A stretch of DNA of 64,000 nt. It comes from RHKX01 sp963745755 (GTDB lineage: Bacteria > Actinomycetota > Thermoleophilia > Solirubrobacterales > 70-9). Positions within the stretch are counted from its first letter, which is position 1. Every line of letters begins with the position of its first letter. The stretch covers positions 2,822,206-2,886,205 of the forward strand of contig CAVUYP010000001.1 in NCBI GenBank assembly GCA_963745755.1. Direction: 5' to 3'. The translations under genes were made by a program, and so were the position numbers. A model generated the notes under the pieces. The model was not told where the DNA came from. It was given only the letters and a program-made list of their open reading frames with translations, and did not search any database. This document shows positions 1 through 9,729 of the stretch, piece by piece.

Positions 1-1142
1 ACGTCGTCGCCGCGGCCCTCGAACCAGAGGTAGCCGTCGCCGTCGGCGCGAACGTGATCGCCGGTCCGCCACCATTCCTCGGCGAAGGGCGGCGTGCCGA
101 TGTAGTAGCTGAAGAAGGTCGGACAGCTCGCCGTCCGCAGCAACAGCTCGCCGTCCTCGATCCGCAGGTCGATGCCCGGCAGCGGCCGGCCCATCGACCC
201 GTCCCGGACCTCGCCCTCGGTCAGGCCGCCGGTCAGGGCCCCCGTCTCGGTCTGCCCGTAGCCGTCGTGGATGTCGAGGCCCGTGTCGGCGCGAAAGGCG
301 TCGATCACCTCGGCGTTGAGCGGCTCGCCGGCACTGACCAGGCGGCGCAGGCCCGGGACCGGACGCAGCGCGGTTCGCTTGGCGAGCATCCGGTACTCGG
401 TCGGAGCCTGGCAGAGCACGTTGATCCCCTCGCGCTCGCAGATCGCGAGCCGTTCGCCGGGCTCGAAGCGGCCCTCCTGCATATAGGCGGCGGCGCCGAC
501 TAGCCAGGGTGCGATGAACGCGTTTCGCGCCGACTTCGACCAGCCGCTCGCCGCGGTGCACCAGGCCAGCTCGCCGGGGCGGGCGCCGAACCAGTGCTCG
601 GCCTGCAGCCGCTGGCCGAGCAGGTAGCGCTGCGGGTGCACGGCGGCGCGGGCCGGGCCGGTCGTTCCCGATGTGAAGACGATCAGCGCCGGATCTCCGG
701 GTGCGAGCTCGGCCGGCGCCGCCGCCGGCGCCTGCGGGCGCTCCTCGTCGAGGATCTCGTGGATCTCGGCGAGGTCCATGTAGGGAACCCCCTCGGGGAG
801 CTGCTCGAGCCAGCGCTCCTCGCCGAGCGCGATGGCGGGATCGGCGACGGCGATCCGGTGGGCGAGATCGGCGCGGCGCAGCTGCGTGTTGCAGGGCAGC
901 GCGACGGCGCCGATCCGGAAGCAGGCGAGCATCGCCAGCACCCACTCGGAGCGGTTGCCGATCAGGGTCATGACGACGTCGCCGCGACCGACGCCGCGGG
1001 CGACGAGCGCCCCGGCGAGGCCGGCGCTGCGGGCGACCAGCTCGCCGTGCGACCAGACGTAGCGCGAACCGTCCTCGCCGACTGCGACGAGCGCCGGCCG
1101 GGCCGCCGGGTTCGCCTCCATGACGTCCTCGATGAAGTTCAT
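1..1142 (-). CDS. AMP-dependent acyl-CoA synthetase, 3' end beyond window
   Basis: ANL-superfamily adenylating enzyme that would activate a carboxylic acid with ATP and load it onto CoA in the cytoplasm. The frame is open from an ATG at 1142 to the window edge (about 380 residues, starting MNFIEDVMEANPAARPALVA). The phosphate-binding A3 motif FTSGTTGPARAAVHPQ lies near residue 155, and the A5 region DGYGQTETGALTGG and A7 region WWRTGDHVRADGDGYL follow in order. The C-terminal lid domain with its catalytic Lys lies outside. The general fold resembles benzoate/acetate/medium-chain acyl-CoA ligases, and the substrate cannot be told from sequence. It is divergent from the lipoprotein gene, with only 21 bp between the start codons. 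Confidence 0.88.
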   Translation of the reverse strand, partial: MNFIEDVMEANPAARPALVAVGEDGSRYVWSHGELVARSAGLAGALVARGVGRGDVVMTLIGNRSEWVLAMLACFRIGAVALPCNTQLRRADLAHRIAVADPAIALGEERWLEQLPEGVPYMDLAEIHEILDEERPQAPAAAPAELAPGDPALIVFTSGTTGPARAAVHPQRYLLGQRLQAEHWFGARPGELAWCTAASGWSKSARNAFIAPWLVGAAAYMQEGRFEPGERLAICEREGINVLCQAPTEYRMLAKRTALRPVPGLRRLVSAGEPLNAEVIDAFRADTGLDIHDGYGQTETGALTGGLTEGEVRDGSMGRPLPGIDLRIEDGELLLRTASCPTFFSYYIGTPPFAEEWWRTGDHVRADGDGYLWFEGRGDD

Positions 1143-1149
1143 CGCCGGG

Positions 1150-1156
1150 TATTCTG
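1150..1156. promoter_or_regulatory. Superimposed divergent -10 boxes (leaderless)
   Basis: TATTCT (1150-1155) reads toward the ATG at 1164 with an 8-base spacer. On the other strand CAGAAT (1151-1156) reads toward the ATG at 1142, also with an 8-base spacer. The 21-bp gap has no room for separate promoters or Shine-Dalgarno sites, so both transcripts are probably leaderless and share one melting site. Confidence 0.5.
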
Positions 1157-1163
1157 CCCCGCG

Positions 1164-1508
1164 ATGTCCGCTCGGGCTTCGTCCCTCCTCCTCCCGGCCC
1201 TGGTCGGCCTCGCGCTCCTCGCCTCAGGGTGCAGCGCCAAGGGCGAGATCTCGCTCGGCGACAGCATGATCGACTCCGAGCGGGCCGAGAAGGAGATCAG
1301 CGGTGGGCTCGAGGACGCCTACGGGACGCCGCCGAAGTCGCTCGACTGCCCCGCCGACGTCAAGGCCGAGGAGGGGAAGAGCTTCACCTGCACCGGCGAG
1401 GATCCCGACGGCCGGCCGTTCCAGCTCGACGTCGTGATGACCGACGACGAGGGCGGGATCCGCTACCCGACCACCGTCGAATTCACCGACGGCGCGACCG
1501 GCGCCTAG
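1164..1508 (+). CDS. Small lipoprotein, DUF4333-like
   Basis: Predicted exported lipoprotein of 114 residues. An N-terminal hydrophobic stretch ends in the lipobox LLASGCS (Cys near residue 22). The mature part holds two cysteines (SLDCPADV and FTCTGEDP) spaced as in the mycobacterial DUF4333 lipoprotein family, followed by a beta-rich tail. The ATG at 1164 is chosen because the signal peptide begins there and a TATTCT box sits 8 bases upstream. A longer upstream in-frame reading is antisense to the acyl-CoA ligase and is not credible. Role unknown. Confidence 0.75.
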   Translation: MSARASSLLLPALVGLALLASGCSAKGEISLGDSMIDSERAEKEISGGLEDAYGTPPKSLDCPADVKAEEGKSFTCTGEDPDGRPFQLDVVMTDDEGGIRYPTTVEFTDGATGA

Positions 1509-1533
1509 CGGCGCCTGCCCCGTCGGCGGGGCA

Positions 1534-1764
1534 TCACTCGTAGAGCTTGACGATCCGGATCGTGCCCGCCGGCGCCGCGTCGACGCAGAGGTTGCAGAGC
1601 ACGCACTCGTCGAGGTTCTCGGCGACGACGCCGACCCGGCCGTCGGCGACCGCGAAGATGTCGACCGGGCAGACCTCGGCGAGCTTCTCGGCCAGCGCCG
1701 TGTCGCCGGCGATCGAGTCGTCGACTTCGACGTCGATGAAGGTGCCGTTCAGGTCGGCGCTCAT
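1534..1764 (-). CDS. Small single-cluster [4Fe-4S] ferredoxin
   Basis: A 76-residue ferredoxin-like electron carrier. The cysteines lie as C-P (VCPVDIF, near residue 32) and then CVLCNLC (near residues 54-60). The CxxCxxC motif supplies three ligands and the distant Cys-Pro the fourth, as in FixX/polyferredoxin-type folds reduced to one cluster. The cysteine normally after the second motif is replaced (VDAAP), so a second cluster is unlikely. Its ATG overlaps the stop of sucD by 4 bases (ATGA), so it is translationally coupled to the succinyl-CoA ligase genes. That pairing suggests a partner oxidoreductase of CoA-thioester metabolism, but none is adjacent. Confidence 0.72.
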   Translation of the reverse strand: MSADLNGTFIDVEVDDSIAGDTALAEKLAEVCPVDIFAVADGRVGVVAENLDECVLCNLCVDAAPAGTIRIVKLYE

Positions 1765-2681
1765 CGGTCCCCTCCCGCCAGCGCTTCCTTGACCCGGTCG
1801 GGGATCTCGTCGATCCGCTCGACGACGGGGATGCCGGAGGCCTCGAGGCGGGCGATCTTCTCGGTCGCCGAGTCCTCCTTGCCCTCGACGATCGTGCCGG
1901 CGTGGCCGAAGCTCATACCCTGCATCTCCTCGTCGTCCATGAAGCGGCCGGCCATGAAGGCGACGATCGGCATCGTCGAGCCCGCCTGCTCGCGCCACTC
2001 GACCAGCTCGGCCTCCATGCGCCCGCCGGGCTCGGTGTAGATCACGATCGCCTCCGTCTGCGGGTCCGACTCGAACAGCGGCATCAGCTCGGCGTAGGTG
2101 GAGCCGATGATCGCGTCGCCGCCGATCGAGATCGCCGTCGAGACGCCGAGGCCGGCGGCCGTCAGCGTCGATGAGATCTCGGTGGTCATGCCGCCGGAGC
2201 GGCTCATCACACCGACCGAGCCGGCGACGTAGGCCTTGGCGGCATCCTTGGCGGGGCCGCCGATTCCGCCCATCTTGGCCACCCCCGGCGCGATCAGCCC
2301 GAGGCAGTTCGGGCCGATGATCCGGGCGCCGCGCTCGTTCGCGAGCTCGACCATCTCGGCGACGTCGCGGCGCGGGATCCGCTCGGTGACGATCACGATC
2401 AGCTTGATGCCGTTCTCGATCGCCTCCATGACCGCGTCCTTGGTGAAGGCGGGGGGGACGGTGGCGACCGCGCCGTCGATCGGTGCACCGTGGTGGGCGA
2501 CGGCCTGCTCGACCGTGTCGAAGACGGGCACGCCGTGGACCTCACGACCCTTGCGACCGGGGGTGACGCCGGCGACGATCTTCGACCCGAAGTCGAGGCA
2601 CTCGCGGGTCAGGTTGACGGCCTCGCGGCCGGTGATGCCCTGGACGATGAAGGTGAAGTCCTCGTTGAGTAAGACAGCCAT
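1761..2681 (-). CDS. sucD: Succinyl-CoA ligase-type alpha subunit
   Basis: CoA-binding, phosphohistidine-carrying subunit of a nucleoside-diphosphate-forming acyl-CoA ligase (306 residues, family about 290-300). Visible features are the N-terminal CoA-binding Rossmann part (QGITGREAVNLTRECLDFG), the VGVMSRSGGMTTEISS loop and the active-site histidine motif MSFGHAGTIVEGKEDSATEK near residue 260. It lies 62 bp behind sucC in the same operon and overlaps the ferredoxin start. Succinyl-CoA ligase is the default assignment. Malate-CoA ligase (MtkB) is a paralogue of the same architecture and cannot be excluded, since a malyl-CoA lyase is encoded nearby. Confidence 0.85.
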   Translation of the reverse strand: MAVLLNEDFTFIVQGITGREAVNLTRECLDFGSKIVAGVTPGRKGREVHGVPVFDTVEQAVAHHGAPIDGAVATVPPAFTKDAVMEAIENGIKLIVIVTERIPRRDVAEMVELANERGARIIGPNCLGLIAPGVAKMGGIGGPAKDAAKAYVAGSVGVMSRSGGMTTEISSTLTAAGLGVSTAISIGGDAIIGSTYAELMPLFESDPQTEAIVIYTEPGGRMEAELVEWREQAGSTMPIVAFMAGRFMDDEEMQGMSFGHAGTIVEGKEDSATEKIARLEASGIPVVERIDEIPDRVKEALAGGDR

Positions 2682-2743
2682 AAGCGCTCAGTTCTCCTCA
2701 AACCCGGACATCGCCGGACGCGAGGCGGAGGAGATGGCCGGCA

Positions 2744-3958
2744 TCAGCTCTGCTCTCCCTGGACCTTGGCGACGGCGCGCCCGGCCGCCTCCCACATCGA
2801 GACGCTGCGGTCGCAGTACTCGACTCCGTACTTGTCGAGGATCTTGGAGCCCTCGTCCTCCCAGGCGCCCGGGATCCGGAAGATCGCGATCGTCTCGGCC
2901 GGGTCCTTGCCGAGCTCCAGGCAGGCCTTGATGACACCGCGGGCGACGATGTCGACGCGGGTGTTGGAGACGATCGACATCATCACCGCGATCTTCTCGA
3001 CGCCGTCCTTCTCGAGGACCTGCTTGGCGAGGCCACAGGACTTGGCGACGGACGGGTTGCCGCCGATCTCGGCGTAGTTGGCGGGCTTGCCGCCCTGGCT
3101 GCGGACCGCGTCGGTCAGCGTCAGCGAGCCGCCGCCGGCGCCGATCACGAGGCCGATGTTGCCGGTGAAGCCATGGTCCTTGCCCTGGATGACGCCGCGG
3201 TGATCGGCGGCGTCGATCGCCTTGACGTTGCGCTCGAACTCGCTCGGCTCGTACATCTCGCGCGGCTCGCTGAGGTCGACGCCGATCTCGGTCAGCATCT
3301 GCTTGTGGCGGCCGACCGCCTCGTCCTCCATCTCCATGTGGGCGTCGAGGGCGACGAAGGAGCCGTCGGTGAGCCGGGCCACCGGGTTGATCTCGGCGAG
3401 CGTCATGTCGTAGTCGCGCTGCAGGCGGGCGAGTCGGGCGAGGATCATCGTCGCCCGGGTCAGTTCCTTGCCGGTCATCCCGCAGCGGGCGACCGCCTCC
3501 TTGGCCTTGAAGTCGGGGATCGGGTGGAGGTTGGAGAGGTGGGCGCGGCCGACGTGGCCGGGGTGCTCGGCGGCTACCTGCTCGATGTCGATGCCGCCCA
3601 TGTCGCTGAACAGCATCATCGGGCGCTTCGCGCGCCCGTCCCAGAGGACCGCGGCGTAGTACTCCTGCTCGACCTCGGCCTTCGGGTCGACGAGGACGCC
3701 GACCGGCATGTGGCCGCCGATCTCGAGCTCGAGGATCGCGGCGGCATGCTCGGCCGCCTCGTCGGGGGTGTCGGCGAACTTGACGCCGCCCGCCTTCATC
3801 CGCCCGCCGGTCAGGACCTGCGACTTGACCACGACCGAGCCGCCGATCGACTCGGCGGCCGCACGCGCCTCCTCGGCGGTCGTGCAGAAGCCGTACTTGG
3901 TGACCGGGATCCCGGCCCGTTCGACGATTCGGCGTGATTCGTACTCGTAGAAGCGCAT
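2744..3958 (-). CDS. sucC: Succinyl-CoA ligase-type beta subunit (ATP-grasp)
   Basis: ATP-grasp subunit of 404 residues that binds nucleotide and the carboxylic acid. The start MRFYEYESRRIVERAGIPV matches the family N-terminus (EYQAKELFAxxGIPV type). VVVKSQVLTGGRMKAGGV is the nucleotide-binding strand region, LAEINPVARL and DAHMEMED carry the Mg-binding residues, and GGGSLTLTDAVRSQGG plus NYAEIGGNPS match the C-terminal flavodoxin-like domain. It is the first gene of the sucC-sucD-ferredoxin operon. A TAGGGT box on the minus strand (4007-4012) could serve as -10, leaving a leader of about 40 bases. Malate-CoA ligase (MtkA) is the main alternative. Confidence 0.86.
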   Translation of the reverse strand: MRFYEYESRRIVERAGIPVTKYGFCTTAEEARAAAESIGGSVVVKSQVLTGGRMKAGGVKFADTPDEAAEHAAAILELEIGGHMPVGVLVDPKAEVEQEYYAAVLWDGRAKRPMMLFSDMGGIDIEQVAAEHPGHVGRAHLSNLHPIPDFKAKEAVARCGMTGKELTRATMILARLARLQRDYDMTLAEINPVARLTDGSFVALDAHMEMEDEAVGRHKQMLTEIGVDLSEPREMYEPSEFERNVKAIDAADHRGVIQGKDHGFTGNIGLVIGAGGGSLTLTDAVRSQGGKPANYAEIGGNPSVAKSCGLAKQVLEKDGVEKIAVMMSIVSNTRVDIVARGVIKACLELGKDPAETIAIFRIPGAWEDEGSKILDKYGVEYCDRSVSMWEAAGRAVAKVQGEQS

Positions 3959-4029
3959 GGAATTTCGGAGTCGCCGTCGCGACCGGCGGTCGCTGAGCGC
4001 CGCGGAACCCTACCGACTCGCTCCGCCAA

Positions 4030-4035
4030 TAGGAT
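4030..4035 (+). promoter_or_regulatory. -10 box TAGGAT, leaderless
   Basis: TAGGAT lies 7 bases before the GTG of the amine oxidase gene at 4043. No Shine-Dalgarno sequence intervenes, so the transcript probably begins at the start codon. Confidence 0.5.
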
Positions 4036-4042
4036 CGCCCGC

Positions 4043-5416
4043 GTGTTCGGACGCCGCCAGCCAGCCCCGCGGGAGGCCGATGCGGTCGTCGTCGGAGCCG
4101 GCCTCGCCGGACTCGCCGCCGCCCGGGCCCTGCGCGCCGCCGGCCGCACGGTCGTCGTGCTCGAGGCCCGCGACCGGGTCGGCGGGCGGACGCTCAACGA
4201 GCCGATCGGCGCGGGCAAGGTCGTCGAGATCGGCGCCCAATGGGTCGGCCCGACCCAGGACCGCATCAACGGCCTGATCGCCGAGCTCGGGCTCGAGACG
4301 TTCCCGACCCATGCGGCCGGCACCAACCTGTTCGAGCGCGGCGGCAAGATCGGTCGCTACGAGGGGACGATCCCGAAGGTCAACCCGGTCGGCCTCGCCG
4401 AGGTCGGAATCGTCCTCAAGCGGCTCAACTCGATGGCGGCGGCGGTACCGCCGGAGGCGCCGTGGCTGGCGCCGAAGGCGACGGCCTGGGACGGGCAGAC
4501 CTTCGAGAGCTGGATGCGCCGCAACGTCCGCACCGGCGTCGCCCGCGACATCCTCAGACTGGCGATCATCGGCGTCTGGGCGGCCGAGCCGCGCGACGTC
4601 TCGCTGCTCCACGTCCTCTTCTACATCCGCTCGGCGGGCTCGATCGAGATGCTGATCGACACCGAGGGCGGCGCCCAGCAGGACCGCGTCGTCGGTGGCA
4701 GCCAGCTGATCTCGATCCGGATGGCCGAGCAGCTCGGCGAGGCGGTCGAGCTGACGACCCCGGTGCGGAGGATCGCTCACGGCGCCGCCGGCGTCGAGGT
4801 CGTCAGCGACCGGCTGACGGTCAGGGCGCGGCGGGCGATCGTCGCGGTCCCGCCGACGCTGGCCGGGCGGATCGCCTACGACCCGCCGATGCCCGCCGTC
4901 CGCGACGGTCTCTCGCAGCGGATGGCGCAGGGCAGCGTCGTCAAGTGCATGGCCGTCTACGAGCGGCCGTTCTGGCGTGACCGCGGACTCTCGGGGGCGG
5001 TCACGAGCGTCACCGGGCCGGTCTCGGTCGGCTTCGACAACTCGCCTCCCGACGGCAGCCCCGGTGTCCTGCTCGGCTTCCTCGAGGGCCGCGCCGCGCG
5101 CGAGGCGATGGATCTCGACCGTGACGAGCGACGGGCGATCGTCGCCGGCTGCTTCGGCCGGCTGTTCGGGCCCGAGGCCGCCGATCCGGTCGGCTACGTC
5201 GACCGGGCCTGGGCGGCCGAGGAGTGGTCGCGCGGCTGCTACGGGGGCTTCATGCCACCCGGGGCATGGAGCGATCACGGCGCGGCGCTGCGCGAGCCGG
5301 TCGGCCCGATCCACTGGGCGGGGGCCGAGACGGCCACCGTCTGGAACGGCTACATGGACGGCGCCGTCGGCTCCGGGCAGGAGGCCGCAGCCGCGGTCGT
5401 CGCCGCCTCTACGTAG
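4043..5416 (+). CDS. Flavin monoamine oxidase family protein
   Basis: FAD-dependent amine oxidase of 457 residues. The dinucleotide-binding motif VVVGAGLAGLAAARAL (near residue 15) is followed by LEARDRVGGRTLN, the typical second FAD-contacting motif, and GAQWVGPTQDRINGLI. The C-terminal WAGAETATVWNGYMDGAVGSGQEAA is the conserved FAD-binding end of MAO-like enzymes. Expected reaction: oxidation of an amine to the aldehyde or ketone with O2, releasing H2O2. The substrate is unknown. The GTG start is supported by the leaderless promoter box and by the glycine-rich motif falling at the usual distance from it. Confidence 0.88.
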   Translation: MFGRRQPAPREADAVVVGAGLAGLAAARALRAAGRTVVVLEARDRVGGRTLNEPIGAGKVVEIGAQWVGPTQDRINGLIAELGLETFPTHAAGTNLFERGGKIGRYEGTIPKVNPVGLAEVGIVLKRLNSMAAAVPPEAPWLAPKATAWDGQTFESWMRRNVRTGVARDILRLAIIGVWAAEPRDVSLLHVLFYIRSAGSIEMLIDTEGGAQQDRVVGGSQLISIRMAEQLGEAVELTTPVRRIAHGAAGVEVVSDRLTVRARRAIVAVPPTLAGRIAYDPPMPAVRDGLSQRMAQGSVVKCMAVYERPFWRDRGLSGAVTSVTGPVSVGFDNSPPDGSPGVLLGFLEGRAAREAMDLDRDERRAIVAGCFGRLFGPEAADPVGYVDRAWAAEEWSRGCYGGFMPPGAWSDHGAALREPVGPIHWAGAETATVWNGYMDGAVGSGQEAAAAVVAAST

Positions 5417-5564
5417 TTTCACGCAATCGGGCCGGGGAAATTCCGCAGGCACGGCGCCCCGGTTTTCGGCACAATGGGGCCAGCCCCAGCATCGATTGCC
5501 GGCCCTGCCCACTGCGGCGGCATCTGAGATGCGGACACCCAGATAGGAGTTGAGCGAGCCCACG

Positions 5565-7377
<1,813 letters not shown>

Positions 7378-7383
7378 ATCACT

Positions 7384-7420
7384 CCGGCGGAATGCTCCGC
7401 TCCGCATCCGCTTCCGCCGG
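7384..7420. terminator. Inverted repeat after pckG
   Basis: CCGGCGGAA (7384-7392) and TTCCGCCGG (7412-7420) form a perfect 9-bp stem with a 19-base loop, 7 bases after the pckG stop. There is no U-tract, so it may act as a bidirectional or Rho-assisted end. It overlaps the dispersed repeat that follows. Confidence 0.4.
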
Positions 7421-7453
7421 CCGGCGCGGTGAACGGAGCGGGATGACATGTGT
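7395..7453 (-). repeat. Dispersed intergenic repeat, copy 3 (ACACATGTC type)
   Basis: Read on the minus strand, this 59-base stretch starts ACACATGTC and continues through GTTCACCGCGCC to a purine-rich end with GCGGAG. Its first 31 or so bases match the two tandem copies at 15821-15955 closely, with a few substitutions. Like those copies it lies between convergent genes. Confidence 0.55.
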
Positions 7454-7497
7454 GTTGGGCCCGGGCGGGGAGGGGGGTCTGCCGGTTGCTGCCTCGC

Positions 7498-7542
7498 GGT
7501 GGCACGGATTTTGCAGTCCATGGCTACAAGATCCGTGCCACC
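7498..7542. other. Long hairpin between convergent genes
   Basis: GGTGGCACGGATTTTG (7498-7513) and CAAGATCCGTGCCACC (7527-7542) form a 16-base-pair stem with one G-U wobble and a 13-base loop. It lies between the 3' ends of pckG and the pyrophosphatase gene. It lacks a U-tail in either direction, so an RNA-processing or transcription-blocking role is as likely as classic termination. Confidence 0.55.
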
Positions 7543-7592
7543 TCGCTGGGCCTGGCCGACCGGGACCGCCTCGTAAGCCCCACCGGGCCCGC

Positions 7593-9242
7593 TCAGGCGC
7601 CGAGCAGCACCGGGGCCACCTGCTTCTTGCGGCTCATCACGCCCGGCAGCTCGAACAGGCCGTCCTCGTTCGACTCGCCGAAGGCGCGGGCGACGACCGA
7701 ATCGTCGCCGGCCACGACGAGCATCGTCCGCCGCTCGAGGATGTCGGTGACCATCAGCGCGGCGAGCGCGTAGTCGTTGCGATCCCGGACCTCGGCGATC
7801 GCGTCGACCAGCTCTTCGCGACGCTCGAGGACGCGGGTCCCGACGGTCTCGATCTGGGCGATCGACACGGTGTCCCCGGAGGGCAGCGTGTACTCCTTGG
7901 CGTCGCGGGTGACGATCTCCCGCGCCGGCACCTCGGAGACGTCGGAGGTGGTGTCGAACATCTCGCGGCCGAGCTGCATCGCGTTGACGTCGATCAGGTC
8001 CTCGAGGTAGTCGATCGCCGCGCCGTCGCGGTCGGTCGCGGTCGGCGAGTTGAGCAGGACCGTGTCGCTGAGGATCGCGCAGAGCAGCAGCGTCGCGGTC
8101 GAGTCCATCGGCTCGATCTCGTTGCCGATGAAACGCTCGGTGACCAGCGTCGCGGTCGAGCCGACCGGGTCGAAGGTCGCGGTGACGGGGATCCGCGTCT
8201 CGATCGAACCGATGTGGTGGTGGTCGAGGATCTCGACGATCTCCGCCTGCTCGACGCCGGGCACGCTCTGCGCCGCCTCGGCGTGGTCGACGAGGATCAC
8301 CCGGCGCGGCTTCGGCGAGACGAGGTCGCTGCGGGTCAGCAGGCCGACCGGTCGGTTACGGGAGTCGACCGCGACCGCGGCCCGGTAGTGGACGTCCTTG
8401 ATCTGCTCGGAGATGTCGACGATCAGGTCGTCGGGATCGACGGTCAGCGGCTCGCGGTCGGCCATCCCCTCACACGGCGAGGCGAGCGTCACCATCCGGC
8501 AGCTCACGTAGGAGTCGAGCGGGCTGATGATGATCCGGGTGCCGCGCTCGCGGGCCAGCTCGCGGATGCCGTCGGCGGGCGGCATCCCGTTGCTGGTGAT
8601 CAGCACCGCCGCGCCGAGCTCGATCGACTGGCGCTGGGCGTCGGCGCGATTGCCGACGACGACGATGTCGCCGCCGGAGATCCTGCTGTCGCTCCGCGAG
8701 GCGTCGATCGAGTGCACCCAGACGCGGCCGGAGACGGTGTCGTCCTCGCCCTCGATCAGCTCGCCGTCGAGCACGCCGACGATCGCCGAGATCGTCGTCG
8801 GGGCATCGGCGAGGCTGTGCGTCTTGCCGGTCTCGCGGATGTAGCGGTGGGCGAGCGAGCGCTCGGTCATCACCCCGAGCAGCTCGCCCTCGTCGCCGAC
8901 GATCGGGACCAGATCGAGGTCGCCGGCGGCCATCGTCCGGCCGACCTCGCGGAGCGGCTGCCGGTGATCGGCAATCGGGAAGCTCTCCTGCATGACGTCG
9001 CTGACCCTCAGCATCACGTGCACCATCGGGTCCGGCCGGGGCGCGCCGCTGCGCTCGAGGACCCAGGCGGTCTGCGCGTTGACCTTGCCGAGACGCACCG
9101 CCACGTACTCGCTGTCGGGGTCGATCTGCTGCTTGAGCTCGGCGTAGGCGATCGCCGACGCGATCGAGTCGGTGTCGGGGTTGCGGTGGCCGGTCACGTA
9201 GATCCGGCGCCGGCGGGGATCGATGATTTCCGCGTCGCTCAC
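7593..9242 (-). CDS. ppaC: Mn-dependent family II inorganic pyrophosphatase with CBS-DRTGG-CBS insert
   Basis: Hydrolyses pyrophosphate to two phosphates, pulling biosynthetic reactions forward. The DHH part is recognisable from VTGHRNPDTDSIASA (residues ~15-29), VDHAEAAQSV, EILDHHHIGSIET and AILSDTVLLNSPT. The DHHA2 end carries GVMSRKKQVAPVL with the usual substrate-binding Arg-Lys-Lys. Between them, residues ~75-300 hold a CBS motif, a DRTGG-like domain and a second CBS motif, giving 549 residues against about 310 for the plain enzyme. CBS-containing pyrophosphatases are adenine-nucleotide regulated. The start is GTG at 9242. It faces pckG tail to tail. Confidence 0.9.
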   Translation of the reverse strand: MSDAEIIDPRRRRIYVTGHRNPDTDSIASAIAYAELKQQIDPDSEYVAVRLGKVNAQTAWVLERSGAPRPDPMVHVMLRVSDVMQESFPIADHRQPLREVGRTMAAGDLDLVPIVGDEGELLGVMTERSLAHRYIRETGKTHSLADAPTTISAIVGVLDGELIEGEDDTVSGRVWVHSIDASRSDSRISGGDIVVVGNRADAQRQSIELGAAVLITSNGMPPADGIRELARERGTRIIISPLDSYVSCRMVTLASPCEGMADREPLTVDPDDLIVDISEQIKDVHYRAAVAVDSRNRPVGLLTRSDLVSPKPRRVILVDHAEAAQSVPGVEQAEIVEILDHHHIGSIETRIPVTATFDPVGSTATLVTERFIGNEIEPMDSTATLLLCAILSDTVLLNSPTATDRDGAAIDYLEDLIDVNAMQLGREMFDTTSDVSEVPAREIVTRDAKEYTLPSGDTVSIAQIETVGTRVLERREELVDAIAEVRDRNDYALAALMVTDILERRTMLVVAGDDSVVARAFGESNEDGLFELPGVMSRKKQVAPVLLGA

Positions 9243-9269
9243 GACCGCAGATGATCGAACATTCGCCCG

Positions 9270-9704
9270 CTAGGCGGGGTTCGGGTCCGCCGGCGCGGCC
9301 AGGTATGGCGCGAACGCGGCCCGCACCGCGGCCGGGATCGAGGTCGGCTCGCCGCCGCCACGGCCGACGAAGACGTGTCGCAGCTCGCCCTCGGCGACCA
9401 CGGTCGCCTCGCGCACGACCTCGATCGCGGTCGTCATCGACGTCGTCCCGATCGCCGCGACCGATGCCCGCAGCTCGAACTCGTCGTCGAAGCGCAGCGA
9501 GTCCCGGTACCTGATCGCCGCCGCGGCGACGACGAGGTCGACGTCGTTGGCCGCCGTCGCCTCCTCGTAGGGCCCGATCGCCTCGCGCCAGATCTCGGTC
9601 ATCGCCACGTCGAAGTACTCGAGGTAGCGCGAGTTGAAGACGATCCCCTGCGGGTCGCACTCGGCGAAGCGGACCCGCAGCGGATGGACGAGCACCCTGC
9701 TCAT
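9270..9704 (-). CDS. Hotdog-fold acyl-CoA thioesterase (4HBT/YbgC type)
   Basis: A 144-residue single hotdog domain. The signature RFAECDPQGIVFNSRYLEYFD near residue 11 has the catalytic aspartate, the D-P-x-G turn and the tyrosine-rich helix of 4-hydroxybenzoyl-CoA/YbgC thioesterases, which hydrolyse acyl-CoA to acid and CoA. It lies 25 bp downstream of malyl-CoA lyase on the same strand and is probably co-transcribed. A (3S)-malyl-CoA thioesterase role is conceivable from that position, but known Mcl2 enzymes belong to a different family, so this is speculation. Confidence 0.8.
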   Translation of the reverse strand: MSRVLVHPLRVRFAECDPQGIVFNSRYLEYFDVAMTEIWREAIGPYEEATAANDVDLVVAAAAIRYRDSLRFDDEFELRASVAAIGTTSMTTAIEVVREATVVAEGELRHVFVGRGGGEPTSIPAAVRAAFAPYLAAPADPNPA

Positions 9705-9729
9705 CGAAAGATCCGTCCGGTGGCGCGGC

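Noticed and set aside
594..1508. A 304-residue frame fusing an upstream stretch with the DUF4333 lipoprotein
   Set aside because: The first 190 codons are antisense to the acyl-CoA ligase and carry no domain. The signal peptide begins at the ATG at 1164.
7392..9254. A 620-residue plus-strand frame opposite the pyrophosphatase
   Set aside because: Antisense shadow of a gene with full DHH/DHHA2 motifs; composition is non-protein-like.
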